The notes beneath the pieces are model-generated. The model saw only the letters and a program-made list of their open reading frames with translations, was not told the origin of the DNA and made no database searches. From positions 1 through 40,304 of the forward strand of contig JAJRRS010000121.1 of the NCBI GenBank assembly GCA_024279275.1: a stretch of 40,304 nucleotides of DNA, written 5' to 3'. This document shows, in pieces, positions 15,826 through 24,224 of this stretch. Every line of letters starts with the position of its first letter. The first letter of the stretch is position 1. The stretch comes from Planctomycetota bacterium (GTDB lineage Bacteria > Planctomycetota > Phycisphaerae > Phycisphaerales > Phycisphaeraceae). The position numbers and the translations under genes were made by a program.

Positions 15826-17493
15826 ATGACCGCCGCCGCTACCCCCGCCGCCGTGACCCAGACCTTTAAGATCCTTGCCGCTGACAAGCTGCACAAGGAA
15901 GGCCTCGCCTGGATTGAGAATCAGCCGGACTGTGAGCTGGTCAACAAGCCGGGGCTTAGTGAGGACGAGTACGCAAAGATCGTCGGCGAACACGATGCCA
16001 TGATCGTGCGCTCCGGGATCAAAGTCACCGCGAAGATTCTGGAAAACCCCGGTCGGCTTAAAGTCATCGCCCGGGCGGGTGTCGGCGTTGACAACATCGA
16101 CCTGGAAGCCGCGACCGCCAAGGGCATCCTCGTTATCAATACCGCCGAGGCCTCGACGATCACCACCGCCGAGCTTGCGTTTACGCTGCTGATGGGGTTG
16201 ATGCGTAACATCGGCCCGGCACACCAGACGATGAGCGGCGGCGGTTGGGACCGCAGCAAGTATTCGGGCCGACAACTCGCGGGCAAAACACTGGGCATCG
16301 TCGGCATGGGCCGCATCGGCCAGACCGTCGCCGAGCGCGCGATGGCGTTTGAGATGGACGTCGTCGGTTACGACCCGTTCTTCAATCAGGAAACCGCTTG
16401 CGACGGCCGGGTCAAGATGGTCCGCGACTTCGCCGACCTGTTGCCCTTGGTCGATATCATCAGCTTCCACGTCCCGCTGAACGACCAGACACGTTCGATC
16501 CTCAATAAAGACACCTTCGCCAAGTGCAGGGACGGCGTATTTGTCATCAACGCAGCCCGTGGTGGGGTCGTCGATGAAGTTGACCTGATCGATGCGCTGG
16601 ACTCCGGCAAGTGTGCCGGCGCCGCGTTAGATGTCTACACCACCGAACCCCCAGCAGAAGACAGCCCGCTACGCACGCATCCTAAAATCCTGCACACCCC
16701 GCACCTTGGCGCAAGCACCGCCGAGGCGCAGGTAGCTGTGAGCGTCGATGCCGCCGCCGGTTGCCTGACTTATCTGCGTGGGCAAGGCGTCAAAGGCGCG
16801 GTCAACGCTGGGGGCTTGAAGATCGATCTTTCCCCGACACAAGAGCGCTACGTCGATCTTGCCCAGCGGATGATTCAACTCATCAACCCCATGATTACCC
16901 GTGGCGTCTGCAGCGTCACCATCGAGATCGTCGGCAACGGCCTGGGTGCCGGCGCGAGCATGATCGAACGCACCGCCCTGGTCGCGCTTCTACAAGAACA
17001 CCTCACCGACCCGGTCAACATCATCAACGTGTCCCAGGTCGCAGAAAAACGCGGCATCAAGGTCCGCACCGTGCTGGTCGATGAGGATGGCCCGCGCGGC
17101 TCGCAGCTAAGCATCCAGATCGAAGGCCCCGCCGGCTCGACCGATGAAAAAACCCATCAGTGCGACCGTGTCCGCCGGGTCGTTGGCCGGGTCTACGACG
17201 ACCTGCGCCCGCGCATCGTCGAGATCAACGGCTACCACATGGACATGGTCCCCGCAGGCCCGATGCTCCTACTACAAAACGACGACCGCCCCGGCATGAT
17301 CGGCATGGTCGGCTCGGTCTTCGGCGACGCCAAAGTCAACATCGCCGACATGTCCATCAGCCGCCGCGACTCCACCGCCCTGATGCTCCTGAAACTCGAC
17401 GGCGAACCCGGTGCCGACGTCATCAAAACCATCCAATCCAAGCCCGGCATCCTAAAAGCCGCTGCTGTGAAGCTCGCACCGGAAAGTGTGTAA
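15826..17493 (+). CDS. serA: D-3-phosphoglycerate dehydrogenase
   Basis: First enzyme of serine synthesis, oxidising 3-phosphoglycerate with NAD. The 555-residue protein is the long form: catalytic and NAD domains (GIVGMGRIGQ at 157-166; Arg245, Glu274 and His293 as active-site residues), an allosteric substrate-binding domain, and a C-terminal ACT domain (LLLQNDDRPGMIGMVGSVFG) that commonly senses serine. I start at the ATG at 15826, which matches the family N-terminus; the frame is open 46 codons further upstream, but that part is not conserved. A GTGAG run precedes the ATG by about ten bases. The stop is followed after 9 bp by a nested inverted repeat. Confidence 0.96.
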   Translation: MTAAATPAAVTQTFKILAADKLHKEGLAWIENQPDCELVNKPGLSEDEYAKIVGEHDAMIVRSGIKVTAKILENPGRLKVIARAGVGVDNIDLEAATAKGILVINTAEASTITTAELAFTLLMGLMRNIGPAHQTMSGGGWDRSKYSGRQLAGKTLGIVGMGRIGQTVAERAMAFEMDVVGYDPFFNQETACDGRVKMVRDFADLLPLVDIISFHVPLNDQTRSILNKDTFAKCRDGVFVINAARGGVVDEVDLIDALDSGKCAGAALDVYTTEPPAEDSPLRTHPKILHTPHLGASTAEAQVAVSVDAAAGCLTYLRGQGVKGAVNAGGLKIDLSPTQERYVDLAQRMIQLINPMITRGVCSVTIEIVGNGLGAGASMIERTALVALLQEHLTDPVNIINVSQVAEKRGIKVRTVLVDEDGPRGSQLSIQIEGPAGSTDEKTHQCDRVRRVVGRVYDDLRPRIVEINGYHMDMVPAGPMLLLQNDDRPGMIGMVGSVFGDAKVNIADMSISRRDSTALMLLKLDGEPGADVIKTIQSKPGILKAAAVKLAPESV

Positions 17494-17502
17494 GAAAAAA
17501 TT

Positions 17503-17665
17503 CACCGTGAAGTTGCGAAGAGCGCGAAGCCGTTCAGAGCGTATAGTCGCAAATGAACGCGAATGGGCTGGGGGTCATCAACGTCATAGTCTGGTCTTAT
17601 TCGCGTTGATTTGCGGCTAAGAATCCGGTTTGCCTTCGCACTCTTAGCGCCTTCGCGGTTTTCCG
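17503..17665. repeat. two nested inverted repeats between converging genes
   Basis: Outer arms (17503-17532, GTGAAGTTGCGAAGAGCGCG; 17631-17665, CTTCGCACTCTTAGCGCC) enclose inner arms (17545-17568 and 17596-17618, GTCGCAAATGAACGCGAAT / ATTCGCGTTGATTTGCGGC). Inner arms have about three mismatches in 23, outer about six in 28. The inner pair belongs to the same family as 6561-6675. It lies between serA and the converging Rrf2 gene. Confidence 0.8.
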
Positions 17666-17703
17666 GCTTGCTGGTTGAAAGGTGATAGAGGCGGCTAGCG
17701 ATC

Positions 17704-18180
17704 CTACCCCCGCGCCAACGGCTTAGACTTGCTGGTGAGTTTGGGCTTACCCATCCCGATCAGTTGCATCTTCTTATCCAGCGTGCTCGCCATCTTGTCC
17801 AGCGTCGTCGATAGCAGGAACTTTTTAAGCTCAGCCCGGATCGGCTTCCATTGGTCGTGTTGCGGGCAGGGCTGTTCGTCGTTGCACTTGGCCATGCCGA
17901 CGACGCAGGCGTCAAGGGACTCGACTCCGTCGATCAGGGCGACGATGTCGTAGAGGGTGATCTGTTTGGCCGGGCTGGCCAGGGCGAACCCGCCGCCGCG
18001 CCCCTTGGCACTGGTGAGCATGCCCTTGCGGACCAAGTCCTGGAAAATCTTGGCGACGAAGTGCCGCGGCAGGTCCGTGCCTTCGCACAACTCATCCAGC
18101 AGCACATACCCATCAGGCCGAAGCATCGCCAACCGGGTCATCGCTCGGATCGCGTAGGCGCAGGCATTGGAGTAGATCAT
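17704..18180 (-). CDS. Rrf2-family transcriptional regulator, probable Fe-S type
   Basis: A 158-residue Rrf2 protein: winged helix-turn-helix in residues 1-70 (YAIRAMTRLA, LPRHFVAKIFQDLVRKGML, GRGGGFALA) followed by a linking helix. Cys92, Cys99 and Cys105 form C-x6-C-x5-C, with His108 nearby, as in cluster-binding members such as IscR and NsrR. It probably senses iron-sulfur status, nitric oxide or redox state. It is not next to isc, suf or nitric-oxide genes, so the regulon is unknown. It is divergent from purA across 315 bp that contain a GGGATAA-N7-TTATCCC palindrome. Confidence 0.88.
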   Translation of the reverse strand: MIYSNACAYAIRAMTRLAMLRPDGYVLLDELCEGTDLPRHFVAKIFQDLVRKGMLTSAKGRGGGFALASPAKQITLYDIVALIDGVESLDACVVGMAKCNDEQPCPQHDQWKPIRAELKKFLLSTTLDKMASTLDKKMQLIGMGKPKLTSKSKPLARG

Positions 18181-18495
18181 GCGTTGGTTTCCAGAGGGTT
18201 CACAGCCTCACGGGTTTAGGACAGGTGCAAACAACAACGGAATTATAGGTGTGATTAGCTTTTTAGGCAACGGCTTTTTATAGCGATGGTTCAGATAGGG
18301 ATAATTGGCCCTTATCCCAACGCCGGGTCTGAGGCTTGGGAAGGCCCGGGTATCCGTGATATCCGGGTTGCCACCCCTTTAGCGGGGATAACGCTCCTCC
18401 GCATTGACCCTTTTCAGCAGCACCCTAGAATCATGCTTTGTTCCTCACCCCCGACCTCCCGCTTCCTTCATTCACGCCCCCGACGAGCCTAGACC
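18181..18495. other. divergent intergenic region Rrf2/purA
   Basis: This 315-bp gap shows no gene. It contains the palindrome at 18298-18318, a TAGCTTTTTAGGCAACGGCTTTTTATAG tract split as two CTTTTTA units near 18258-18282, and a CCCCTTTAGCGGGG hairpin near 18374-18387. Both promoters must lie here, but none could be fixed. Confidence 0.45.
18298..18318. promoter_or_regulatory. palindrome, candidate operator
   Basis: GGGATAA and TTATCCC are perfect reverse complements with a 7-bp centre. It lies 117 bp from the Rrf2 start and 177 bp from the purA start, so autoregulation of the Rrf2 gene is possible but unproven. Confidence 0.35.
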
Positions 18496-19869
18496 ATGAC
18501 CCCTCAGACCGATCCGTGCTGTGACTCCGACCTGATGCGTTCTCTTGGAATGGCCACCGGCCACTGCGCCGTGGTCGGCCTGCAGTGGGGCGACGAAGGC
18601 AAAGGCAAGGTCGTTGACCTCATGGCAAGCCAGCTCGACCTGGTCGTCCGCTACAACGGCGGAGCCAACGCAGGCCACAGCGTCCAGGTCGGCGACAAAC
18701 GCTACGCACTGCACCTGATCCCATCAGGCATCCTCTCACCCGATGCCATCAACGTCCTGGGCAACGGCGTCGTCATCGACCCCGCACAACTCGTCAAAGA
18801 GATCATCGGCCTGCGAGCCGAGGGCATCACCATCGGCGACAACCTCAAGATCAGCGACCGCGCACACCTGGTCTTCGAGTATCACAAAGTCCAGGACGTC
18901 CTCTACGACCAGGCACTCGCCAAAGCCATGGGCGGCACCGCAGCCATCGGCACGACCGGCCGAGGCATCGGACCCTGCTACGCCGACAAAGCCCTGCGCT
19001 CCATGGCCATCCGTGTCGGCGACCTGCTCGATGAAGCCGGCCTCCGCGCCAAACTCCAACGCATCGTCGCCGTCAAAAACACCGTCCTCGCCGCCCTCGC
19101 CAAACAGTGCGACCAACCCTTCACGCCTTTCGACGCCGACACCGTATTACAAGAAACATTAAAACTCGCCGAGATCCTCCGCCCGCACATCTGTGACAGC
19201 GCGCATCTGTTGCACACCGCCATCGACGCCGGCAAACGCCTGCTCTTCGAGGGCGCAAACGCCACCCTCCTGGATATCGACCACGGCACTTACCCCTTTG
19301 TCACCAGTAGCAACTGCTCATCCCTCGGCGTCCACACCGGCACCGGCATACCCGGCCACAAAGTCACCAACGTCCTGGGCATCGTCAAGGCCTACCAGAC
19401 CCGTGTCGGCGGCGGACCCATGCCCACCGAACTCAACGACGCCACCGCCGAACGTATCCGCGAGGTCGGCAAAGAGTACGGCACTACCACCGGCAGACCC
19501 CGCCGTGTCGGCTGGCTCGACCTGGTCGCACTGAAATACGCCGCACAACTCAGCGGCGCGACCGGCATCGCACTGATGCTCATGGATGTCCTCTCAGGCC
19601 TACCCGAACTCAAGCTCTGCACCAGCTACCAACACAACGGCAAAACCCTCGCGAACTTCCCCGCCGACGCCAACGTACTGGATACCCTGACACCCGTGTA
19701 CGAAACCGTCCCCGGCTTTGAGGAAAATATCGAAGAATGTAAACGCTTCGACGATCTCCCCGACAACGCACACGCCTACATCCAACGCATCGAACAATTC
19801 GTCGGCACCCACGTCGTTATGGTCAGCGTCGGACCAAGACGCGACCAGACCGTGTTAAGAAATGTATGA
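18496..19869 (+). CDS. purA: adenylosuccinate synthetase
   Basis: Joins IMP and aspartate with GTP to give adenylosuccinate, the first committed step to AMP. The GTP/Mg loop VVGLQWGDEGKGKVVDL, the NAGHSV histidine, GTTGRGIGPCYADK, RPRRVGWLDLVALKYA and C-terminal VSVGPRRDQTV are all present. Length is 457 residues with the first ATG; ATGs at 18535 and 18550 are nearer the conserved start (CAVVGLQWGD), and the first 18 residues are not conserved, so the true start may be one of these. No clear ribosome-binding site decides between them. uppS follows after 38 bp, so the two may be cotranscribed. Confidence 0.96.
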   Translation: MTPQTDPCCDSDLMRSLGMATGHCAVVGLQWGDEGKGKVVDLMASQLDLVVRYNGGANAGHSVQVGDKRYALHLIPSGILSPDAINVLGNGVVIDPAQLVKEIIGLRAEGITIGDNLKISDRAHLVFEYHKVQDVLYDQALAKAMGGTAAIGTTGRGIGPCYADKALRSMAIRVGDLLDEAGLRAKLQRIVAVKNTVLAALAKQCDQPFTPFDADTVLQETLKLAEILRPHICDSAHLLHTAIDAGKRLLFEGANATLLDIDHGTYPFVTSSNCSSLGVHTGTGIPGHKVTNVLGIVKAYQTRVGGGPMPTELNDATAERIREVGKEYGTTTGRPRRVGWLDLVALKYAAQLSGATGIALMLMDVLSGLPELKLCTSYQHNGKTLANFPADANVLDTLTPVYETVPGFEENIEECKRFDDLPDNAHAYIQRIEQFVGTHVVMVSVGPRRDQTVLRNV

Positions 19870-19872
19870 TTT

Positions 19873-19966
19873 GAGATTGATGATTTATGATGTAAGAAGG
19901 CAAGGCCATGAACGTCACACGCACGACTGAGACATCACCAATCATAAATCATAAATCAACAATCTC
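19873..19966. repeat. ATGATTTATGAT inverted repeat spanning the uppS start
   Basis: GATTGATGATTTATGAT (19875-19891) is followed 50 bp later by ATCATAAATCATAAATCAAC (19941-19960) and CAATCTC. The arms are inverted, with an extra 7-bp unit in the right arm. The right arm lies inside the uppS reading frame and codes for residues 12-20. Confidence 0.75.
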
Positions 19967-20666
19967 CCCACTCCCCCGTCACATCGCCATCATCATGGAC
20001 GGCAACGGCCGATGGGCACAGGCAAAGGGCAAAGACCGAACCTTCGGCCATCGTCACGGCGGCGAACGCATCCGCCCGCTGGTCACCGAGTGCGCCAGCC
20101 TCGGCATCGAAGTCCTCACCCTCTACAGCTTCTCCACCGAAAACTGGACACGCGCTCAGGAAGAAATCGACTTCCTCATGAGCCTCTATGTCGAGTACCT
20201 CATCGCCGAACGCGGCGAACTAAATAAAAACAACATCCGCTTCGTACAGATCGGCCGCCGCGAAGGCCTCCCGAAAAATGTACTCGACGAACTCGACCAG
20301 ACCGTCGCACTGACAAAAAACAACACAGGCATGACACTCGCTCTTGCGCTGAACTACGGCTCACGCACCGAGATCACCGACGCCGTCCGCGACATCGCAC
20401 AAAAAATAAAATCAGGCACACTCACCCCCGACGACATCACCGAACAAACCGTCACCGACCACCTCTACACCGCCGGCCTCCCCGACCCCGACCTGCTCAT
20501 CCGCACCGCCGGCGAGATGCGCCTCAGCAACTACCTCCTCTGGCAGATCAGCTACGCCGAACTCTACGTCACCGACATCTGCTGGCCCGACTTCGATCTC
20601 CCACAACTCCACAAAGCACTCGACGCCTTCGCCAACCGCAAACGCCGCTTCGGCGCAGTCGTTTGA
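19908..20666 (+). CDS. uppS: undecaprenyl diphosphate synthase (cis-prenyltransferase)
   Basis: Adds isoprene units to farnesyl diphosphate to make the C55 lipid carrier for cell-wall and surface polymers. The 252-residue protein has MDGNGRWA with catalytic Asp31, the substrate segment GHRHGGERIR, LYSFSTENWTR, and RTAGEMRLSNYLLWQISYAE with the C-terminal WPDF. The ATG at 19908 has AAGG about eight bases upstream. The first 20 residues are not conserved, and residues 12-20 (IINHKSTIS) are coded by an arm of an inverted repeat, so the N-terminus looks rebuilt by repeat insertion. No other ATG, GTG or TTG is well placed before the conserved core. Confidence 0.95.
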   Translation: MNVTRTTETSPIINHKSTISPLPRHIAIIMDGNGRWAQAKGKDRTFGHRHGGERIRPLVTECASLGIEVLTLYSFSTENWTRAQEEIDFLMSLYVEYLIAERGELNKNNIRFVQIGRREGLPKNVLDELDQTVALTKNNTGMTLALALNYGSRTEITDAVRDIAQKIKSGTLTPDDITEQTVTDHLYTAGLPDPDLLIRTAGEMRLSNYLLWQISYAELYVTDICWPDFDLPQLHKALDAFANRKRRFGAVV

Positions 20667-20689
20667 TTCTTTCGCTAACAAGCTAACCG

Positions 20690-21448
20690 TTACCGCTGGT
20701 GTTCTGGGCTATGGAACCCGGCCTTGCAGCCAGCCTCCCAGGCGTCGGGCATGTTGCCGTGTGCAGGGACACCGCCCTGGTCCTTGAGCATCCTCGCCAA
20801 GTGCAAGCAGTTCCAGACCAGGAACGTCGTGTTGCGGTTGGTGAAGTCGTTCTCTGGACCACCCGAACCCGCGTCCATGTACGAAGGCCCCGGCCCCGCC
20901 TCGCCCATCCAACCCGCATCCGCCTGCGGTGGGATCGTATATCCGATGTGTGACAGTGAGAACAGAACGTTCATCGCGCAGTGCTTGACGCCATCCTCGT
21001 TACCCGTGATCAGCGTCGCCCCGACCTTCCCATAATCGCGGTACTGGCCTTTGTCATTGAACTTGTGGGTGTACCCGTACATCCGTTCAAGCGCCCTGCT
21101 GCACACCGAACTCTTCTCGCCAAGCCAGACCGACGTGCAGAGGATCAGGATGTCACACGCATCGATCTCCGCCTGAATCTTGGGCCAGTCGTCTCGTTCC
21201 CATTCGTCCGTCTTGGACATGTCCAGCCCCAGCCCCGCCGGAACCTCGTAATCCACCGGGCGGATGAGTTTCGTCGAAGCTCCAGCGTCTTCAAAGATGT
21301 TCTGAGCCACACGGATCAGCCCCTCGGTGTGAGACATGATCGGGTTCCGACTCAAAGTGCAGTTGAGGAACAGTACGTTCAGGTCGTCGTAACTCCCCGG
21401 GGCCGTAGAACACAGTTCTTTATTGATACGGGTTGTCTGGTCGGACAT
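20690..21448 (-). CDS. flavodoxin-like NAD(P)H-dependent FMN oxidoreductase
   Basis: A 252-residue flavodoxin-fold protein. Residues 23-43 (LNVLFLNCTLSRNPIMSHTEGL) form the FMN-phosphate loop, and DILILCTSVWLGEKSS forms the second flavin loop, as in NADPH-dependent FMN reductases. The C-terminal 80 residues are longer than in simple flavodoxins and contain YMDAGSGGPENDFTNRNTTFLVWN, typical of a larger reductase subfamily. The partner is unknown. The ATG at 21448 is chosen because GAGG lies seven bases upstream; an upstream in-frame extension has no such site. It follows the ATP-grasp gene on the same strand by 71 bp, so they may form an operon. Confidence 0.82.
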   Translation of the reverse strand: MSDQTTRINKELCSTAPGSYDDLNVLFLNCTLSRNPIMSHTEGLIRVAQNIFEDAGASTKLIRPVDYEVPAGLGLDMSKTDEWERDDWPKIQAEIDACDILILCTSVWLGEKSSVCSRALERMYGYTHKFNDKGQYRDYGKVGATLITGNEDGVKHCAMNVLFSLSHIGYTIPPQADAGWMGEAGPGPSYMDAGSGGPENDFTNRNTTFLVWNCLHLARMLKDQGGVPAHGNMPDAWEAGCKAGFHSPEHQR

Positions 21449-21519
21449 CAAGAGCCTCGCTTTCGTTAGTTCGTCCAGTACGCCACACCACAACAGTGGT
21501 TCAACGGGGCCAGGATCAA

Positions 21520-22668
21520 CTATATTCCCAGGCGGTCGTAAATACGATTAGCCATCGCCTTGAGCTTATTAAAACAGTCATCCCGCGACACCCCACTAGC
21601 AAACACCGTGCAAACCGCCGCACCCTTTCGCACCGCCTTCCCAGCCTCCGGCACATCCGCGACCTCATCCTTGTCAAACAATTCATACAAATCCGGCACC
21701 CCCCCGGTTCCCCCCGCCAACTTCGCATACACCACCGCCTTCCCCCGCACCGCAGCCCGGCTCGGCTTATTCTTCCGTGAACCATCGCTCGGACTCAACG
21801 CATGTATCCCCGTGATCTTCTCAACCAGCTCGACGCTCGCCGTGTATCGCGGGTTCACCTCCACCGGCCAAAGGTCGCCCTTGAAATCCATAATTAAATC
21901 CACCCCGAACACACCACGCAGATCAAACCGCTGCGTCAGCACCACCCCAAGCCGTGACATCGCCTCCCGCGCCGCCTCGGAAACCTGCAACGGCCCGATC
22001 GATCCACAATACGCAAACTCACTCGCCCCAAAACAAGGCTCACCGATCAGTTGCTCCGTCGCCCCCAACAAGATCGACGACCAACCATCGCAGTGATACA
22101 CCGCGCTGATCGGCATCCCACGCACATACTGCTGCAAATAATGTGTCGCATCGATCGGATCGCCCGGCGACCACCACCGGATCCCCTGGCCGCCATAAGA
22201 GTTCTGCGGCTTCAGCAGATACTTCATCTTCCCAAACGACCCGAACGCCAGCCGCCACAACCGGCGTAGAAACGAGATCGTCGTCACCGTCTTGCAACGC
22301 CGCAGCCCCGGCATCTTCGGGATCGTCGCCAACGCCGTAGGCCAACGCACCCTCCGCACCGCCTCCGGCGGCGACGTCAGAAACTCATGCTCAAACCCGA
22401 TCGCCTTAAGCAGGTCCACCTCCCCATCCAGCCCCCCAGCCAGCAACACCTTCGCATCACTCGGCGCATCATCTAATAATGTAAGAATCCCCTGCGGATA
22501 ATCTTCGCCCCCAACTACCCGCACACCAGTCCCGGGGGGGCCGGGGGCCAACCCACGCAGATCCCGATCCCCCCGCCGATCCACACACCAAACCTCATAC
22601 CCCGCCGCCACCGCCGACTGCGCCGCAGCCCGCGCCGAACTGCCCAAAATAATCAGCGGCTCACTCAT
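21520..22668 (-). CDS. ATP-grasp carboligase-like protein
   Basis: A 382-residue ATP-grasp enzyme, a class that joins a carboxylate to an amine or thiol through an acyl phosphate. The N-terminal part (LIILGSSARAAAQSAVAAGYEVWCVD) is a pre-ATP-grasp nucleotide-like fold. KYLLKPQNSYGGQGI is the ATP loop, and GVFGVDLIMDFKGDLWPVEVNPRYTAS holds the metal-binding Asp/Glu/Asn. It resembles the predicted ATP-dependent carboligases (COG2232 type) found with tetrahydromethanopterin-linked C1 genes in planctomycetes and methylotrophs; that link is from memory and no other such gene is in the window. The ATG at 22668 fits the family start. It lies just upstream of a flavoprotein gene. Confidence 0.78.
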   Translation of the reverse strand: MSEPLIILGSSARAAAQSAVAAGYEVWCVDRRGDRDLRGLAPGPPGTGVRVVGGEDYPQGILTLLDDAPSDAKVLLAGGLDGEVDLLKAIGFEHEFLTSPPEAVRRVRWPTALATIPKMPGLRRCKTVTTISFLRRLWRLAFGSFGKMKYLLKPQNSYGGQGIRWWSPGDPIDATHYLQQYVRGMPISAVYHCDGWSSILLGATEQLIGEPCFGASEFAYCGSIGPLQVSEAAREAMSRLGVVLTQRFDLRGVFGVDLIMDFKGDLWPVEVNPRYTASVELVEKITGIHALSPSDGSRKNKPSRAAVRGKAVVYAKLAGGTGGVPDLYELFDKDEVADVPEAGKAVRKGAAVCTVFASGVSRDDCFNKLKAMANRIYDRLGI

Positions 22669-22775
22669 GGCCACATGATACGCAATGTGCGGGTTGGCGC
22701 GGGTGCCCCCCCTCAAGTATCTGCCGGTGTCGAGCCTTATGAGAAAGGCTCGGTGGCTAAAAAACAGTCAAGTGG

Positions 22776-23510
22776 CTAATCATCGTCCTCGTGGCGCTGG
22801 TAGCTCCGGCCATGTCCTGCTTCTTCGTGTTCGGACTCGCTAAGCTCGACCGTTACGCCCAGTAGCGGGAGCATTGTCTGCTGTGTATGGCTGTTGTAAT
22901 TGCGGATTAAACCACCCGCCCACAGCGCGGTCAGAAGCATAAACGCGATCGCGGTCAAGGGTTTTGCAGAGTTGATGGCATCCCCTGATTCACCCTCCTT
23001 GGTCCCGGTCACAATACTTGCAGAAATGTTCTCGCGATGGCGAATCGTGTGAACAAGGACACCCGCCAGGTGTACGGCGACCAGAGCCAGCAATACATAG
23101 GAGGAAACCGAATGTACCTCCTCCATCGCTTCACCGCCCGCGGACATCAGCATGCCACTGGCCACGACCACCAGCGTCATCGCCAGCATCGCTAAAATTG
23201 CGTAACTCGAACCCGGATTATGCCCGACATACCGCCGCCCGTTACCGGCCAGAACTCCCTTAAAGTATCCGATCACGGCACTTGGCCCGAACAGGAACGA
23301 ACCGAACCGAGCATATCGAGTGCCTATCAAACCCCATACGATCCGCAGTATCAGCATCATCCCCAGCACAAGCCCGATGATCGTGTGATAAGGGAACAAC
23401 CCACCGTGTTCGTCGGCGAACTGAGCTATCCCCAGGGCCGACATAAAACCAATCGCCAGCAACCAATGAAACAGGCGGGTCGGGATGTCATAAACAAGAA
23501 TGCGTGCCAT
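22776..23510 (-). CDS. membrane cytochrome b (b561/Ni-Fe hydrogenase type)
   Basis: A 244-residue integral membrane cytochrome of the PF01292 type. The opening VYDIPTRLFHWLLAIGF is the family signature, and about five hydrophobic segments follow. Candidate haem ligands are His15, His42, His133 and His147, with His154 next to the last. It would pass electrons between a quinone pool and a soluble partner. No cytochrome c, hydrogenase or oxidase gene is adjacent, so the partner is unknown. The C-terminus is an unusual acidic and His-rich tail (SESEHEEAGHGRSYQRHEDDD). The ATG at 23510 fits the family start; an earlier start would add 17 non-conserved residues. Confidence 0.88.
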   Translation of the reverse strand: MARILVYDIPTRLFHWLLAIGFMSALGIAQFADEHGGLFPYHTIIGLVLGMMLILRIVWGLIGTRYARFGSFLFGPSAVIGYFKGVLAGNGRRYVGHNPGSSYAILAMLAMTLVVVASGMLMSAGGEAMEEVHSVSSYVLLALVAVHLAGVLVHTIRHRENISASIVTGTKEGESGDAINSAKPLTAIAFMLLTALWAGGLIRNYNSHTQQTMLPLLGVTVELSESEHEEAGHGRSYQRHEDDD

Positions 23511-23702
23511 GTTGTAGTCCCATATTTGTACATCCGATCGATCACCTGTCTGTGATCTCAAGCAAGGATAACAAATAAGATAACATAGCCGTTATATAGA
23601 ACTGCAATATCTGCAGGGACTTGAGATAAACCCCCTCAAAGTACACCTAAGATCCTGACGATCTAGCCGTTTACTTCCAAATAGATACCAAGCATCGTGT
23701 AT

Positions 23703-23987
23703 TTACGATTCTTCTTCGACCGCTTCCTCTGCTTGGTTTTCCGCCGCCGCCAGCATCTGCGCCTTCTTATCCGTATCCCACGACTCGCCATAGCGAAATA
23801 AAATCAGGTGGCACTTCCTGCAACGCCAGCCGGCCATACGATTCGGCCGCATCACCGCGTGCGTCCCCGGCACATCCTCCGCCATCCCACCCCCGCCGCC
23901 GACCACACGCCCCTTGGACCACAGCAGCCCCTCAGATACCGGCAACAATCCCTCTTCCATCAACGCATGACATTCCGGACATCGCAT
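23703..23987 (-). CDS. small zinc-ribbon protein (DUF6487-like)
   Basis: A 94-residue protein with two CxxC knuckles, Cys3/Cys6 (RCPECHALMEEG) and Cys56/Cys59 (RCRKCHLILFRYG), which together should bind one zinc ion. The layout, with LLPVSEGLLWSKG between, matches the small DUF6487 proteins of planctomycetes. Function is unknown. The C-terminus is an acidic tail. A glycine run (GGGGG, 30-34) lies in the linker. It stands alone in a non-coding setting. Confidence 0.7.
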   Translation of the reverse strand: MRCPECHALMEEGLLPVSEGLLWSKGRVVGGGGGMAEDVPGTHAVMRPNRMAGWRCRKCHLILFRYGESWDTDKKAQMLAAAENQAEEAVEEES

Positions 23988-24224
23988 CAGAAAACCCCTT
24001 GTATGATCCGTCCCAGTCAGGTTCCCTAGCTATTGTGGCATAGTGTCTCCGCCATGCAAAGCCCGGTCTGCCCAAAGAATTAACTTAGCATGATTTTATC
24101 TTGTCTTTGGCCCGGCTGAGGATACACTGCGCAGTAGAGGCGTGTGGCCTTCGCGAAGCACCGCAAGCCCCGGGACATACTGGGATGACGAACCCTAAAA
24201 CCATTTACACAGGGGGCCTATGAC

